Positions 53,738-62,922 of a stretch of 64,000 nt of DNA are shown piece by piece. The position numbers and the translations under genes were made by a program. Position 1 is the stretch's first letter. Each line of letters opens with the position of its first letter. Source of the stretch: JAYWXI01 sp036016955 (GTDB taxonomy: Bacteria; Bacteroidota; Bacteroidia; Flavobacteriales; Weeksellaceae); the NCBI RefSeq assembly GCF_036016955.1, contig NZ_JAYWXI010000008.1, positions 62,001-126,000 of the forward strand. Direction: 5' to 3'. The notes beneath the pieces were generated by a model that ran no database searches, was not told the origin of the DNA, and worked only from the letters and a program-made list of their open reading frames with translations.

Positions 53738-54709
53738 ATGGAATTTTTGAATCAGTATCAAGATAAAGTCGCCGAGGCCATCGAACGCCACCGCTTCACC
53801 CAAACGCCAAAAGAACTTTACGAACCGATGAACTACATCATCTCCAATGCAGGGAAACGACTTCGCCCGATGATGGTTCTCATGGGATGCGATTTGTTTG
53901 GCGGTGATTTGGAAAAAGCATTGAAACCTTCTTTAGCCATCGAATTCTTTCATAATTTCACTCTGATTCACGACGACATCATGGATGAGGCTCCCCTGAG
54001 ACGGAACAAGCCGACCATCCATACCCTTCACGGGATTAATGTCGGGATTCTTTCGGGGGACGCTTTACTCATCAAGGCTTATCAGTTCTTTGAAGACTTG
54101 GAGCCCGAACTCTTCAAAAAATGCGTAACCCTATTCTCGGAAACCGGCGCAGTGCTTTGCGAAGGGCAACAAATGGACGTAAACTTTGAAACCGACGAAA
54201 GCGTTTCTTATGACGATTACCTGAAAATGATCACCTATAAAACAGGGGTTCTGAGTGCGGCATCTTTCAAAATCGGTGCCCTAATTGCCGGTGCCAGCGA
54301 ACAAGAGGCGGAAGCACTCTATAATTTCGGGAAACACATCGGCATTGCCTTCCAAATCATGGACGATTATTTGGATGTATTCGGTGACATGGAACGCTTC
54401 GGAAAAAGACAGGCCGGAGACATCTACGAAAACAAAAAAACCGTCCTGTATCTGACCGCCATGGAACTGGCAACGGATGAGGAGCGAAAAGAATTAGCCT
54501 ATTGGTACTCCAAAAAAACCGATAATGTCGATAAAATCCACGGTGTTTTGAAGATTTTCCGCCGTACGAAAGTGGATGAAAGGGTATTGCGTCTGATTCA
54601 AAAACATAACGAAATCGGGCAAAGCTACCTTCAAAGCCTCGACGCTCCCGAAGAAAAAAAACGGGCGTTTATCGAACTGGCCAATTACCTTTTGAGAAGG
54701 GAATCTTAA
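53738..54709 (+). CDS. Polyprenyl diphosphate synthase
   Basis: The 323-residue trans-prenyltransferase has the first Asp-rich motif LIHDDIMDEAPLRRNKPTIH (about 85-104) and the second QIMDDYLDVFGDMERFGKRQ, as well as GKRLRPMMVLM near the N-terminus. It builds an all-trans isoprenoid chain from IPP, probably for the menaquinone tail attached by MenA (16626-17561). Chain length cannot be read by eye. Genes 54730-56210 follow closely on the same strand. Confidence 0.93.
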   Translation: MEFLNQYQDKVAEAIERHRFTQTPKELYEPMNYIISNAGKRLRPMMVLMGCDLFGGDLEKALKPSLAIEFFHNFTLIHDDIMDEAPLRRNKPTIHTLHGINVGILSGDALLIKAYQFFEDLEPELFKKCVTLFSETGAVLCEGQQMDVNFETDESVSYDDYLKMITYKTGVLSAASFKIGALIAGASEQEAEALYNFGKHIGIAFQIMDDYLDVFGDMERFGKRQAGDIYENKKTVLYLTAMELATDEERKELAYWYSKKTDNVDKIHGVLKIFRRTKVDERVLRLIQKHNEIGQSYLQSLDAPEEKKRAFIELANYLLRRES

Positions 54710-54729
54710 AATCTTAACGCAAACAACGG

Positions 54730-55692
54730 ATGAAAGAAATGAAATTCCGCACGGAAGTTGACTTCAAACCTTCGGAGCGGAAAATAGAAGCGGAAGACCA
54801 CGTGTTTTCCATAGGTTCCTGCTTTGCTTCGGAGTTGTCCGGGCTTCTTTCCAAAGGACAGATGCAGACTTTCAACAATCCTTTCGGAACGGTTTTCAAC
54901 CCGCACTCCATTGCTTTGGCTTTGCGGAAAATCCACGGTTCGCATTATTATCGGGAGGAAGATTTGGTTTCTTTCCGGGAATTGGTGGTTTCGCTGGATC
55001 ACCATACGAGTTTCAGCAGCCGCTATGCCCACCAAACCCTTGAAAAAATTAACGACAAAATCGACGAGGCCAACCGGTTTCTTCGCCAAGCCCGTTGGGT
55101 GGTAATCACCTATGGCACAGCTTGGATTCACGAATTTTTACCTAAAAACAAACTGGTGGCAAACTGCCATAAAATCCCCGGAAAATATTTTAAAAAACGC
55201 CTGCTCAGCCAGCAGGAAATTTCGGAAGCCCTCAGCGAAAGCGTAAAGCTGATAAGGGACATTGCCCCCGAAGGCGTGCAAATTCTCTTCACGGTATCGC
55301 CTGTTCGCCATACAAAAGAAGGCATGAGCGAAAATCTCCTCAGCAAAGCCAAGCTAATCACTGCGGTTCAGGAAGGTATTGCCGATTGGGAAGATTGCCA
55401 TTACCTTCCGGTGTACGAAACCATGATGGACGACCTTAGAGACTATCGTTTTTACAAAGAAGACATGATTCACCCGACGTCTCAGGCTGTGGACTATATT
55501 TTCTCTAAGTTTTTGAAGGCTTATTTCTCCGAACAAGCCGAAAGTTTCATCCGAGATAATTTTAAAATAGCCCGCGCCCTCGAACATCGCCCTTTGGGCG
55601 AAACCGATGAAAACCACCGCCTTTTCCTTCAGGAGTTAGAAGAAAAAATACGGCGGCAGCAGGCTAAGGTAAAACATAAAATTTTCCAATGA
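54730..55692 (+). CDS. GSCFA-domain protein
   Basis: The 320-residue protein shows the naming motif HVFSIGSCFASELSGLLSKG near the N-terminus, NPFGTVFNPHSIALALRKI, WVVITYGTAWIHEFLP and VSPVRHTKEG, with a late HPTSQAVDYIFSKF. GSCFA proteins are SGNH-hydrolase-like (Ser in GSC, Asp/His in HP) and may act on acyl or polysaccharide esters; no substrate is known. It starts 20 bp after polyprenyl synthase and overlaps the GNAT gene by 4 bp (ATGA), so the three are co-transcribed. Confidence 0.92.
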   Translation: MKEMKFRTEVDFKPSERKIEAEDHVFSIGSCFASELSGLLSKGQMQTFNNPFGTVFNPHSIALALRKIHGSHYYREEDLVSFRELVVSLDHHTSFSSRYAHQTLEKINDKIDEANRFLRQARWVVITYGTAWIHEFLPKNKLVANCHKIPGKYFKKRLLSQQEISEALSESVKLIRDIAPEGVQILFTVSPVRHTKEGMSENLLSKAKLITAVQEGIADWEDCHYLPVYETMMDDLRDYRFYKEDMIHPTSQAVDYIFSKFLKAYFSEQAESFIRDNFKIARALEHRPLGETDENHRLFLQELEEKIRRQQAKVKHKIFQ

Positions 55693-56210
55693 AGCCAATC
55701 GTGACCGTTCGCCTTGTTAAACAATCCGAAATCCGGCAGTTAGCCGCCTTGGCGAAACATACGTTTTCCCAAACCTTTTCCCAAGAAAACGAGGACGAGG
55801 ATCTTCGCCTTTACCTCAACGAAAAATTTTCTTCGGAACAGCTTCTTTCGGAATGGAAAAATCCCGAATCCGAATTTTATTTCGTGGAAACAAACGGAAT
55901 CCCCGCCGGGTATCTCAAAATAAACTGGGGAACGGCGCAAACCGAAAAACAACAAACCCATTCAATGGAAATTCAGCGAATTTACATCCTACAAGAACAC
56001 CAAGGTTTAGGGCTGGGCCAACTCTTGTTAACCAAAGCCATTGAAGAAGGAAAAGCCCGTCAGTGCAACTACCTTTGGCTCGGCGTTTGGGAGCACAATC
56101 TTCGCGCATTGAAATTTTACAACAAACACCACTTCGAGGTTTTCGGCCAACATGATTTCATACTCGGTAAAGAAGTTCAGACCGATTTAATGCTGAAACT
56201 TGTTTTGTGA
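55689..56210 (+). CDS. GNAT family N-acetyltransferase
   Basis: The 173-residue protein has the GNAT acetyl-CoA motif A: MEIQRIYILQEHQGLGLGQL, LLTKAIEEGKARQCNYLWLG and the C-terminal NLRALKFYNKHHFEVFGQHD. It acetylates an amine, most likely a small polyamine or a protein N-terminus; the substrate cannot be read. Its ATG overlaps the GSCFA stop, so translation is coupled. Confidence 0.92.
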   Translation: MKPIVTVRLVKQSEIRQLAALAKHTFSQTFSQENEDEDLRLYLNEKFSSEQLLSEWKNPESEFYFVETNGIPAGYLKINWGTAQTEKQQTHSMEIQRIYILQEHQGLGLGQLLLTKAIEEGKARQCNYLWLGVWEHNLRALKFYNKHHFEVFGQHDFILGKEVQTDLMLKLVL

Positions 56211-56261
56211 TTTAATTTTTTAATTAGTTTTTAATTTGAACCTCCTATAAGCAGCTTTTTT

Positions 56262-57032
56262 ATGATTGATACGCATACCCACCTTTACTCCGACCAATTC
56301 GAACAAGACCGGGACGAAGCAATTCGCCGGGCTTTAGCAAAAGGCGTCAATCGTTTTTTCCTTCCCGCCATCGACTCCTCTCATCATGAAAAAATGCTGG
56401 CTTTGGAAGCCGCTTACCCAAATCTGATGCATGCCATGATGGGCCTTCACCCCTGCGACGTTAAACCCAACACTTGGAAAAAAGAACTGGAAATCGTACG
56501 GCACTACCTCGACCAAAGACCATTTTGCGCAATCGGAGAAATCGGGCTGGATTTGTATTGGGATCAATCGACGTTGGATATTCAGATTCAGGCATTTGAA
56601 ACACAAATCGATTGGGCCATCGAAAAAGATTTGCCCATCGTCATCCATACGAGAGAGAGTTTTGCCCAAACCTTTGAGGTTCTCCGAGGCAAAAATCATC
56701 CGAAATTAAGAGGTATTTTCCATTGTTTTTCGGGAACTTTAGCACAGGCTCAGGAAGCCATAGCACTCGGTTTTATGTTAGGCATTGGCGGAGTCGTTAC
56801 TTTCAAAAACGGTAAGATTGATACGTTTTTAAAAGAAATTCCTTTGAATTCGATTGTTTTGGAGACCGACTCGCCCTACTTGGCCCCCGTTCCGCATCGC
56901 GGAAAACGCAACGAAAGCGCTTATTTGGAACTGGTAGCCGGGAAACTGGTGACTATTTACGGGCTACCCTTTGAGGAAATCGACCGCCTAACAACCGCCA
57001 ATGCCCTTCGTATTTTCGGGATAACCCCATAG
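56262..57032 (+). CDS. TatD-family metal-dependent hydrolase
   Basis: The 256-residue TIM-barrel enzyme has the metal-binding IDTHTHLYSDQFEQD at the start, ATMGLHP-type HAMMGLHPCDVKPNT, AIGEIGLDLYWDQSTLDIQI, the ligands PIVIHTRESF and GIFHCFSGT, and LETDSPYLAPVPHRGKRNE. TatD proteins are 3'-5' exonucleases or deoxyribonucleases. It follows the GNAT gene by 51 bp. Confidence 0.94.
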   Translation: MIDTHTHLYSDQFEQDRDEAIRRALAKGVNRFFLPAIDSSHHEKMLALEAAYPNLMHAMMGLHPCDVKPNTWKKELEIVRHYLDQRPFCAIGEIGLDLYWDQSTLDIQIQAFETQIDWAIEKDLPIVIHTRESFAQTFEVLRGKNHPKLRGIFHCFSGTLAQAQEAIALGFMLGIGGVVTFKNGKIDTFLKEIPLNSIVLETDSPYLAPVPHRGKRNESAYLELVAGKLVTIYGLPFEEIDRLTTANALRIFGITP

Positions 57033-57125
57033 TTTTCTTGAACAAAAGGCCTTTCACTTTGCTACGGAAACGTTTTTTTTCGTAGATACCTCTTTTTTGG
57101 TTATATTTACCCAAACCAAAAAGTT

Positions 57126-58280
57126 ATGAGATACATCCAATGCGGCACTATTCCCCGGAAACGCCATACCGTATTCCAATCGCCTGAGGGACGATTTTAT
57201 TACGAGCAACTCTTCGGAACGGAGGGCTTTCACGGTGTATCATCGCTGCTCTACCACTTGCACCGTCCCACCCAAATAAAAAGCGTGGGAAGCCCCAAAG
57301 ACGTTGCCCCTAAAATAGCCGTCGAAAAAAACCTGACTCCCAGAATGCTGAAGGGGAAAAATTTAACCCCCGAAAACGATTGGCTGGACAGCCGAAAAGT
57401 TCTCATGCTCAACAACGATCTGAAAATGGGACTGGCCAAACCCCGTCAATCGACCGATTATTTCTATAAAAATGCCCAATGCGACGAATTGCTTTTCATC
57501 CACGAAGGTCGCGGAACACTGAAAACCTTTTTGGGTGATCTTCCCTTTGAAAGAGGCGATTACCTGATTATCCCCCGCGGAACCATCTACCGCATCGAAT
57601 TCCAAAACGAAAATAATGTCCTCTTCTTTTTGGAAGCCTTTTCGCCAATCTATACCCCCAAACGCTACCGAAACGAGTTCGGCCAACTTTTGGAACATTC
57701 CCCTTTCTGCGAAAGGGATTTTACCCCGCCTCAATTCCAACCGCCTCACGACGAAAAAGGCGAATTCCTCATCAAAGTCAAAAAAGAAGATTTGGTTTGG
57801 GATTTCGTTTATGCCACCCATCCTTTCGACGTGGTAGGCTGGGACGGTTGTTTCTATCCTTATAAATTCAATATCAAAGATTTCGAGCCTATCACAGGAC
57901 GCATCCATATGCCGCCTCCCATCCATCAAAACTTTGAAGCCCATAATTTCGTTGTCTGCTCTTTTGTGGCCAGAATGTACGATTATCATCCTCAGGCCAT
58001 CCCGGCTCCGTACAACCATTCCAACATCGATTCGGACGAAGTTTTGTTCTACACCGAAGGCGACTTCATGAGTCGAAATCACATCGACCTGATGGACTTC
58101 ACACTTCACCCCGGAGGCATCGTCCACGGCCCACATCCCGGCGCAATGGAAAGAAGTATCGGCAAAAAATCAACCGAAGAATACGCCGTTATGGTCGATC
58201 CTTTCCGCCCGTTAAAGCTAACCGAAGAAGCCTTAAAAATAGACGATCCCAATTATCTAACCTCTTGGTTGGACGACTAA
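57126..58280 (+). CDS. hmgA: Homogentisate 1,2-dioxygenase
   Basis: The 384-residue cupin-type non-haem iron enzyme opens the ring of homogentisate in tyrosine and phenylalanine breakdown. It shows MRYIQCGTIPRKRHTVF, the family PGDYVVIPRG-like ERGDYLIIPRGTIYRIEF, the iron-ligand part HQNFEAHNFVVCSF, YDYHPQAIPAPYNHSNIDSD and MDFTLHPGGIVHGPHPGAME. Length is the short bacterial form. The 57033-57125 gap has a weak TATATTTA box (57102-57109). It stands alone; the other pathway genes are not in the window. Confidence 0.93.
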   Translation: MRYIQCGTIPRKRHTVFQSPEGRFYYEQLFGTEGFHGVSSLLYHLHRPTQIKSVGSPKDVAPKIAVEKNLTPRMLKGKNLTPENDWLDSRKVLMLNNDLKMGLAKPRQSTDYFYKNAQCDELLFIHEGRGTLKTFLGDLPFERGDYLIIPRGTIYRIEFQNENNVLFFLEAFSPIYTPKRYRNEFGQLLEHSPFCERDFTPPQFQPPHDEKGEFLIKVKKEDLVWDFVYATHPFDVVGWDGCFYPYKFNIKDFEPITGRIHMPPPIHQNFEAHNFVVCSFVARMYDYHPQAIPAPYNHSNIDSDEVLFYTEGDFMSRNHIDLMDFTLHPGGIVHGPHPGAMERSIGKKSTEEYAVMVDPFRPLKLTEEALKIDDPNYLTSWLDD

Positions 58281-58404
58281 TCCCACCCCTGAAGCGGCTC
58301 CCAATGGTCCGCTTCTCGTTTTTTTAAGGCTTTCACAAAAAAACAAAACCTCTTCTCGCCATCCATTTGACAAATTTCATATTTCAAAACCAAGGCGAAA
58401 ATCG

Positions 58405-58412
58405 TACATTTG
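58405..58412 (+). promoter_or_regulatory. Promoter -7 box of the CoA-transferase gene
   Basis: TACATTTG fits TAnnTTTG, 45 bp before the ATG. No TTG at ideal spacing. Confidence 0.55.
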
Positions 58413-58457
58413 TGATTCAAGCAAATACTATTAACCCATTAAAAAAACACAATAATA

Positions 58458-59735
58458 ATGCACAATTACGTAAGCGCTGAAGAAGCCGTTTCCATCATAA
58501 AAAGCGGCGATAGGATTTTCGGGCACGGAAGCGCCTGTACCCCCAACGTCATTTACGATGAATTGGCACGGCAAGCGTCCCGTCTGAAAAACATCGAGTT
58601 GGTATCCATCACCCAACAAGGAAGGGTCGAAATTGCCAAACCAGAATATAAAGACAGCTTTTATATTAACTCTCTATTTACTTCAGGACCCGTCCGTCAG
58701 GCCGTTAATTCGGATCGCGGGGATTTCGTCCCTATTTTCCTTAGCGAAATTCCGGCTTTATTTCGAAACGGTCTAATGCCCTTGGATGTTGCCATCGTAA
58801 CGGTATCTCCTCCCGATCAACACGGCTATTGCACCTTGGGAACCTCCGTGGATGTTGCCCGAGCTGCCGTTGACAGCGCGAAAAAAATCATCGCCGTAGT
58901 CAACCCCAAAATGCCAAGAACCCATGGCGATTCGATGGTCCACGTTAAACGCATTGATAAAATGGTATGGCACGACGAAGAACTGCTAACCCTGGATTAC
59001 GGGGCAAAAGTTACCGAAGTAGAAATGCAAATCGGCCGCCATGTCGCCGAACTTATCGATGACAAATCCACCATCCAAATGGGAATAGGAACGATTCCCG
59101 ATGCCGTGCTAAAAAGCCTTACCAATCATAAAGATCTCGGTATCCATACCGAAATGCTAAGCGACGGCGTTATCGATTTGATCGAAAAAGACGTTGTCAA
59201 CAACAAATACAAAGGCATCCATCTCAACCGAACCGTTACCAGTTTTTGTTTCGGAACAAAAAAGCTTTACGATTTCATTAACGATAACCCCTCCATTTCG
59301 TTTATGGACGTTCAGCACGTGAACTTCCCCATCGTGATCATGCAGAATAAAAAAATGCACGCCATCAATTCTGCCATCGAAATCGATCTCACCGGACAAG
59401 TTTGTGCCGACTCCATAGGAACTTACCAATACAGTGGTATCGGAGGCCAAATGGACTTTATGCGAGGGGCCGCTCTCTCCGAAGGCGGAAAACCCATCAT
59501 GGCCATTTCTTCTCGTACCGCCAAAGGCATCCCGAGAATCGTCCCCTTCCTGAAGCAAGGTGCGGGGGTCGTAACAACCAGAGGGCACATCCATTGGGTG
59601 GTGACCGAATACGGAGCCGTTAATCTCTATGGCAAAAACATGAGACAAAGAGCCGAAGCGCTGATTTCCATTGCCCACCCTGACGACCGCGAAGCATTGG
59701 ATCGGGCGACTTACGAAAGGTTCCGAAGAGAATAA
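58458..59735 (+). CDS. Acetyl-CoA hydrolase/transferase family protein
   Basis: The 425-residue family I CoA-transferase has HGSACTPNVIYDELARQASR, MQIGIGTIPDAVLKSLTN (GxGxxP), GIHTEMLSDGVIDL with the catalytic Glu, QYSGIGGQMDFMRGA, IVPFLKQGAGVVTTRG and VTEYGAVNLYGKNMRQRAEA. It moves CoA between short acyl groups such as acetate, succinate or 4-hydroxybutyrate. The substrate is not clear from motifs. It has its own promoter and a strong terminator. Confidence 0.93.
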   Translation: MHNYVSAEEAVSIIKSGDRIFGHGSACTPNVIYDELARQASRLKNIELVSITQQGRVEIAKPEYKDSFYINSLFTSGPVRQAVNSDRGDFVPIFLSEIPALFRNGLMPLDVAIVTVSPPDQHGYCTLGTSVDVARAAVDSAKKIIAVVNPKMPRTHGDSMVHVKRIDKMVWHDEELLTLDYGAKVTEVEMQIGRHVAELIDDKSTIQMGIGTIPDAVLKSLTNHKDLGIHTEMLSDGVIDLIEKDVVNNKYKGIHLNRTVTSFCFGTKKLYDFINDNPSISFMDVQHVNFPIVIMQNKKMHAINSAIEIDLTGQVCADSIGTYQYSGIGGQMDFMRGAALSEGGKPIMAISSRTAKGIPRIVPFLKQGAGVVTTRGHIHWVVTEYGAVNLYGKNMRQRAEALISIAHPDDREALDRATYERFRRE

Positions 59736-59763
59736 CATTTTTTTCGGTAAAGACTTTATCGAC

Positions 59764-59795
59764 ACAGCACGTTTCAACAAACGTGCTGTTTTTTA
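59764..59795 (+). terminator. Intrinsic terminator
   Basis: ACAGCACGTTT (59764-59774) and AAACGTGCTGT (59779-59789) pair exactly, followed by TTTTT. Confidence 0.9.
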
Positions 59796-59823
59796 TTTTC
59801 TCCATTCTAAGTTTAAAAATAAG

Positions 59824-59831
59824 TATATTTG
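59824..59831 (+). promoter_or_regulatory. Promoter -7 box of the isoaspartyl peptidase gene
   Basis: TATATTTG fits TAnnTTTG, 20 bp before the ATG. Confidence 0.6.
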
Positions 59832-59851
59832 AATCTTAAAAATGTTTTTCC

Positions 59852-60847
59852 ATGCGTAATTTACTTATGGCATTAGCCGTTTTTTTCAGCGGATTAATTG
59901 GGGCTCAAAAAAAATACGTCTTGGTCATCCACGGCGGAGCAGGAAACATCACCCCGGAAAACACCACACCGCAAAAAGAAACCGCCTATAAAACCAAACT
60001 AAAGGAAGCCCTATTGGCCGGTTATAGCGAAATCAAAAAAGGAAAAAGCGCCATTACAGCCGTGGAATCCGCCATCGTCTTATTGGAAGATTCTCCGCTT
60101 TTCAATGCCGGAAAAGGGTCGGTTTTCACCCACGACGGCCTCAACGAAATGGACGCCTCCATCATGGACGGAAAAAGCCTAGCCGCCGGTGCCGTAGCCG
60201 GCGTACACACGATAAAAAACCCCATCAAGGCAGCCATAGCAGTCATGCAAAACTCACCGCATGTCCTTCTCAGCGGAAAGGGAGCCGAAGCATTTGCCAA
60301 AAGTCAGAATTTAGACCTTGTAACGCCCCGGTATTTTTGGACCGAAAGCCAATGGCTAAAACACCAAAACCAACGCAACCAAGAAAAAAAACAACACAAA
60401 GCCAATCCCTCCCTCAACCTATCTTCAAATAAAGATCAAAAGTTCGGAACCGTCGGAGCTGTTGCTTTAGACCATAACGGAAATATCGCCGCAGGAACCT
60501 CCACCGGAGGCATGATGAATAAAAAATGGAATCGGATAGGCGATTCTCCCCTTATCGGAGCCGGAACCTATGCAAACCGCCAAGTGGGCGTATCCGGGAC
60601 AGGATGGGGCGAATATTTCATCCGCACCACAGCCGCCCGCACTTTAGCCGCCAAAATGGAATACCAAGGCAAAGACCTTGTTTCCGCCACTAAAGAAACT
60701 TTAGCTCTCATCGAAGAATTGGGAGGAAACGGCGGATTGATTGCACTGGACCGCCACGGAAACATCGCCATGGAAATGAACACTGCCGGAATGTATCGGG
60801 GAGCCATTACCGAAGACGGAGAAATCGAAATCTACCTCTACAATTAA
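59852..60847 (+). CDS. Exported isoaspartyl peptidase / L-asparaginase
   Basis: The 331-residue N-terminal-nucleophile hydrolase starts with a signal peptide (MRNLLMALAVFFSGLIGAQK), so it should work in the periplasm. YVLVIHGGAGNITPENTTPQ, NAGKGSVFTHDGLNEMDASI and the catalytic Thr in QKFGTVGAVALDHNGNIAAG (autocleavage before Thr) mark the plant-type asparaginase / IaaA family, with TGTGWGEYFIRTTAAR-like SGTGWGEYFIRTTAARTLAA. It cleaves beta-aspartyl dipeptides and asparagine. It is 12 bp from tsaE. Confidence 0.95.
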   Translation: MRNLLMALAVFFSGLIGAQKKYVLVIHGGAGNITPENTTPQKETAYKTKLKEALLAGYSEIKKGKSAITAVESAIVLLEDSPLFNAGKGSVFTHDGLNEMDASIMDGKSLAAGAVAGVHTIKNPIKAAIAVMQNSPHVLLSGKGAEAFAKSQNLDLVTPRYFWTESQWLKHQNQRNQEKKQHKANPSLNLSSNKDQKFGTVGAVALDHNGNIAAGTSTGGMMNKKWNRIGDSPLIGAGTYANRQVGVSGTGWGEYFIRTTAARTLAAKMEYQGKDLVSATKETLALIEELGGNGGLIALDRHGNIAMEMNTAGMYRGAITEDGEIEIYLYN

Positions 60848-60859
60848 CCTTGTCCAACT

Positions 60860-61276
60860 ATGCAATTTCTCATTCACACCATCGAAGAATGGCCAAACGT
60901 GGTCGACAGTCTCTTACCCCATCTGAAATACAATATCCTGCTACTCCACGGTGATTTGGGGGCAGGCAAGACCACCTTCACCCAACATTTGCTCAAAAAA
61001 ATGGGAAGCAACGACGAAGTTTCCTCTCCCACCTACGCCATTGTTAATGAATACCATACGCCCGAAGGCCCCGTTTTTCATTTCGACTTATACCGTATGA
61101 AATCTTTGGAAGAAATCTACGACATCGGCATGGACGATTATCTGGAAAACGCCCGCCTCTGCATCATCGAATGGCCCGAAATTTATCTATCCGAATTGGA
61201 CGGCCTTCCCTACCACGCCATGCACTTGGAAACCGACGGACATCAAAGGAAAATCGAGTTTCATTCCTTTCCATAA
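60860..61276 (+). CDS. tsaE: tRNA t6A synthesis ATPase TsaE
   Basis: TsaE is the P-loop partner of TsaB/TsaD in making N6-threonylcarbamoyladenosine on tRNA. The 138-residue protein has Walker A LLHGDLGAGKTTFTQHLLKK (about 31-50), SSPTYAIVNEY, FHFDLYRMKSLEEIYDIGMD and CIIEWPE. It follows the isoaspartyl peptidase gene by 12 bp and probably shares its transcript. Confidence 0.95.
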   Translation: MQFLIHTIEEWPNVVDSLLPHLKYNILLLHGDLGAGKTTFTQHLLKKMGSNDEVSSPTYAIVNEYHTPEGPVFHFDLYRMKSLEEIYDIGMDDYLENARLCIIEWPEIYLSELDGLPYHAMHLETDGHQRKIEFHSFP

Positions 61277-61290
61277 CCACTTTTATATCT

Positions 61291-61298
61291 TATCTTTG
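61291..61298 (+). promoter_or_regulatory. Promoter -7 box of the ald operon
   Basis: TATCTTTG fits TAnnTTTG, 21 bp before the ald ATG. Confidence 0.65.
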
Positions 61299-61319
61299 TT
61301 TAAAATTTAATTTTATACC

Positions 61320-62513
61320 ATGGGTAGCGGATCTATTTTCACGCCTTTCACCGAAGAAACCCTCTTACCAAAAGAGGAAAAACTGGACATCATTAAAAAA
61401 GGAAAAAAATTCACCATTGGCATCCCCAAAGAAACCTGCCTAAACGAAAGAAGAACCTGCATCACTCCCGATGCCGTACAGGTTTTGGCTAATCACGGGC
61501 ACGATATTATTATCGAATCCAATGCCGGGCAAGGCTCCTTCTTTACCGACCACCAATTCGCCGAAGCCGGTGCTCGTATCACTCGAGATCCCAAAGAAGC
61601 CTTCCAACAGGATTTGGTACTGAAAATCAATCCACCAACCCTCGAAGAAATTGACTATTTACGCCCTTTGACTTATCTGGTTTCGGCCCTACAAATTAAC
61701 CTGAGAGATCCGGACTACTTCAAACATTTGGCAGAAAAAAAAGTGAATGCCATCGCCTTTGAGTTCATTTTGGACGACTACAACCAACTCGCCCTCGTAA
61801 GGCTCATCGGCGAAATTGCGGGAACCACCTCTATTCTCTATGCTTCCGAACTCCTCGCCCTATCCAACGGAAATATGCTGGGAGGAATCACAGGAGTACG
61901 ACCAACGGATGTAGTCATTATAGGAGCGGGAATCGTAGGGGAATTTGCCACCAAAGCCGCCATCGGACTCGGAGCCAGCGTTAAAGTGTTCGACAATTCC
62001 CTCTCGAAACTAAGACGTCTTCACACCATGGTCGACAGTCGGGTTCCCACCTCCGTCATCGACCCGAAAGAACTCACCAAAAGCCTGAGAAGAGCCGACG
62101 TGGTCATCGGAGCTCTACCAAGAATGAATCAACAACCCGTCGTCACCGAAGACATGGTCTTAAAAATGAAAAAAGGAAGCGTGATTATTGATGTAACCAT
62201 AGACTACGGCAAAGGCATCGAGACCAGTGAGCTCACCACTTTAGAACATCCGTTTTTCGTAAAACACGACGTGGTTCATTGCGGTCTTCCAAACCTAACC
62301 TCAAGAACCCCGAGGACCACCACCAAAGCCATCTCAAATTTCTTCCTCTCTTACCTATTAAACTACGATGAAGAAGGCGGATTTGAAAATATGCTCGTGA
62401 AAAACAACCATATGAAGCAAAGCCTCTATATGTACCGGGGAAGACACACCAAAAAATCCATTTGTGAATGTTTCGGACTAACTTACCACGACATCAATCT
62501 CCTTATTTTTTAA
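61320..62513 (+). CDS. ald: Alanine dehydrogenase
   Basis: The 397-residue protein belongs to the AlaDH/PNT family: TIGIPKETCLNERRTCITPD, VLKINPPTLEEIDYLRPLTY, AFEFILDDYN and the NAD-binding VVIIGAGIVGEFATKAAIGL (about 199-218), IDVTIDYGKGIETSE. It converts alanine to pyruvate and ammonia with NAD, or the reverse. A short N-terminal extension before KGKKF is usual in flavobacteria. It may be co-transcribed with the small gene and tyrA downstream. Confidence 0.92.
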   Translation: MGSGSIFTPFTEETLLPKEEKLDIIKKGKKFTIGIPKETCLNERRTCITPDAVQVLANHGHDIIIESNAGQGSFFTDHQFAEAGARITRDPKEAFQQDLVLKINPPTLEEIDYLRPLTYLVSALQINLRDPDYFKHLAEKKVNAIAFEFILDDYNQLALVRLIGEIAGTTSILYASELLALSNGNMLGGITGVRPTDVVIIGAGIVGEFATKAAIGLGASVKVFDNSLSKLRRLHTMVDSRVPTSVIDPKELTKSLRRADVVIGALPRMNQQPVVTEDMVLKMKKGSVIIDVTIDYGKGIETSELTTLEHPFFVKHDVVHCGLPNLTSRTPRTTTKAISNFFLSYLLNYDEEGGFENMLVKNNHMKQSLYMYRGRHTKKSICECFGLTYHDINLLIF

Positions 62514-62537
62514 TCCCTGCGTCTCATTAAAAAAAAT

Positions 62538-62912
62538 ATGATTAGAAAACTGAAATTTTATTTTATAGGGTTCATTCCTGGTCTTTTACTCGTTTTTTTC
62601 ATTCTCAATAAAAAAGGGGCGACTTGCAGCGGCTATCTGCCTAATAGTCGGGTCATTGCCGAAACCCTAAGCAAAGATTTCACCTACACCGAAACCTTCC
62701 AAAACCAAATGCAGACCATCGGCATTAACGAAAAATTTCTAAAAGACCACCTCATCACCAAAGGCGAAATTGACTTTAAGCGGAGCCAAGCCCAAAAAGA
62801 ACCTTGCCCCGAATACCTTTTGTTTTCCCCAAAAGAAAAAGCAGAATACGAAATTACCTTCACCAAATGCAAAGAAGGCGTTACTTTTAACACCCTAAAA
62901 AAATTGCCTTAA
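62538..62912 (+). CDS. Small membrane-anchored protein of unknown function
   Basis: The 124-residue protein has one N-terminal helix (FYFIGFIPGLLLVFFILNKK) and a soluble domain with three cysteines (TCSG, EPCPEY, TKCKEG), which suggests a periplasmic, disulfide-bearing or metal-binding fold. No family was recognised. It lies 24 bp after ald and 10 bp before tyrA, a placement that fits one operon, though it has no evident role in either pathway. Confidence 0.75.
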   Translation: MIRKLKFYFIGFIPGLLLVFFILNKKGATCSGYLPNSRVIAETLSKDFTYTETFQNQMQTIGINEKFLKDHLITKGEIDFKRSQAQKEPCPEYLLFSPKEKAEYEITFTKCKEGVTFNTLKKLP

Positions 62913-62922
62913 AGACCAAATT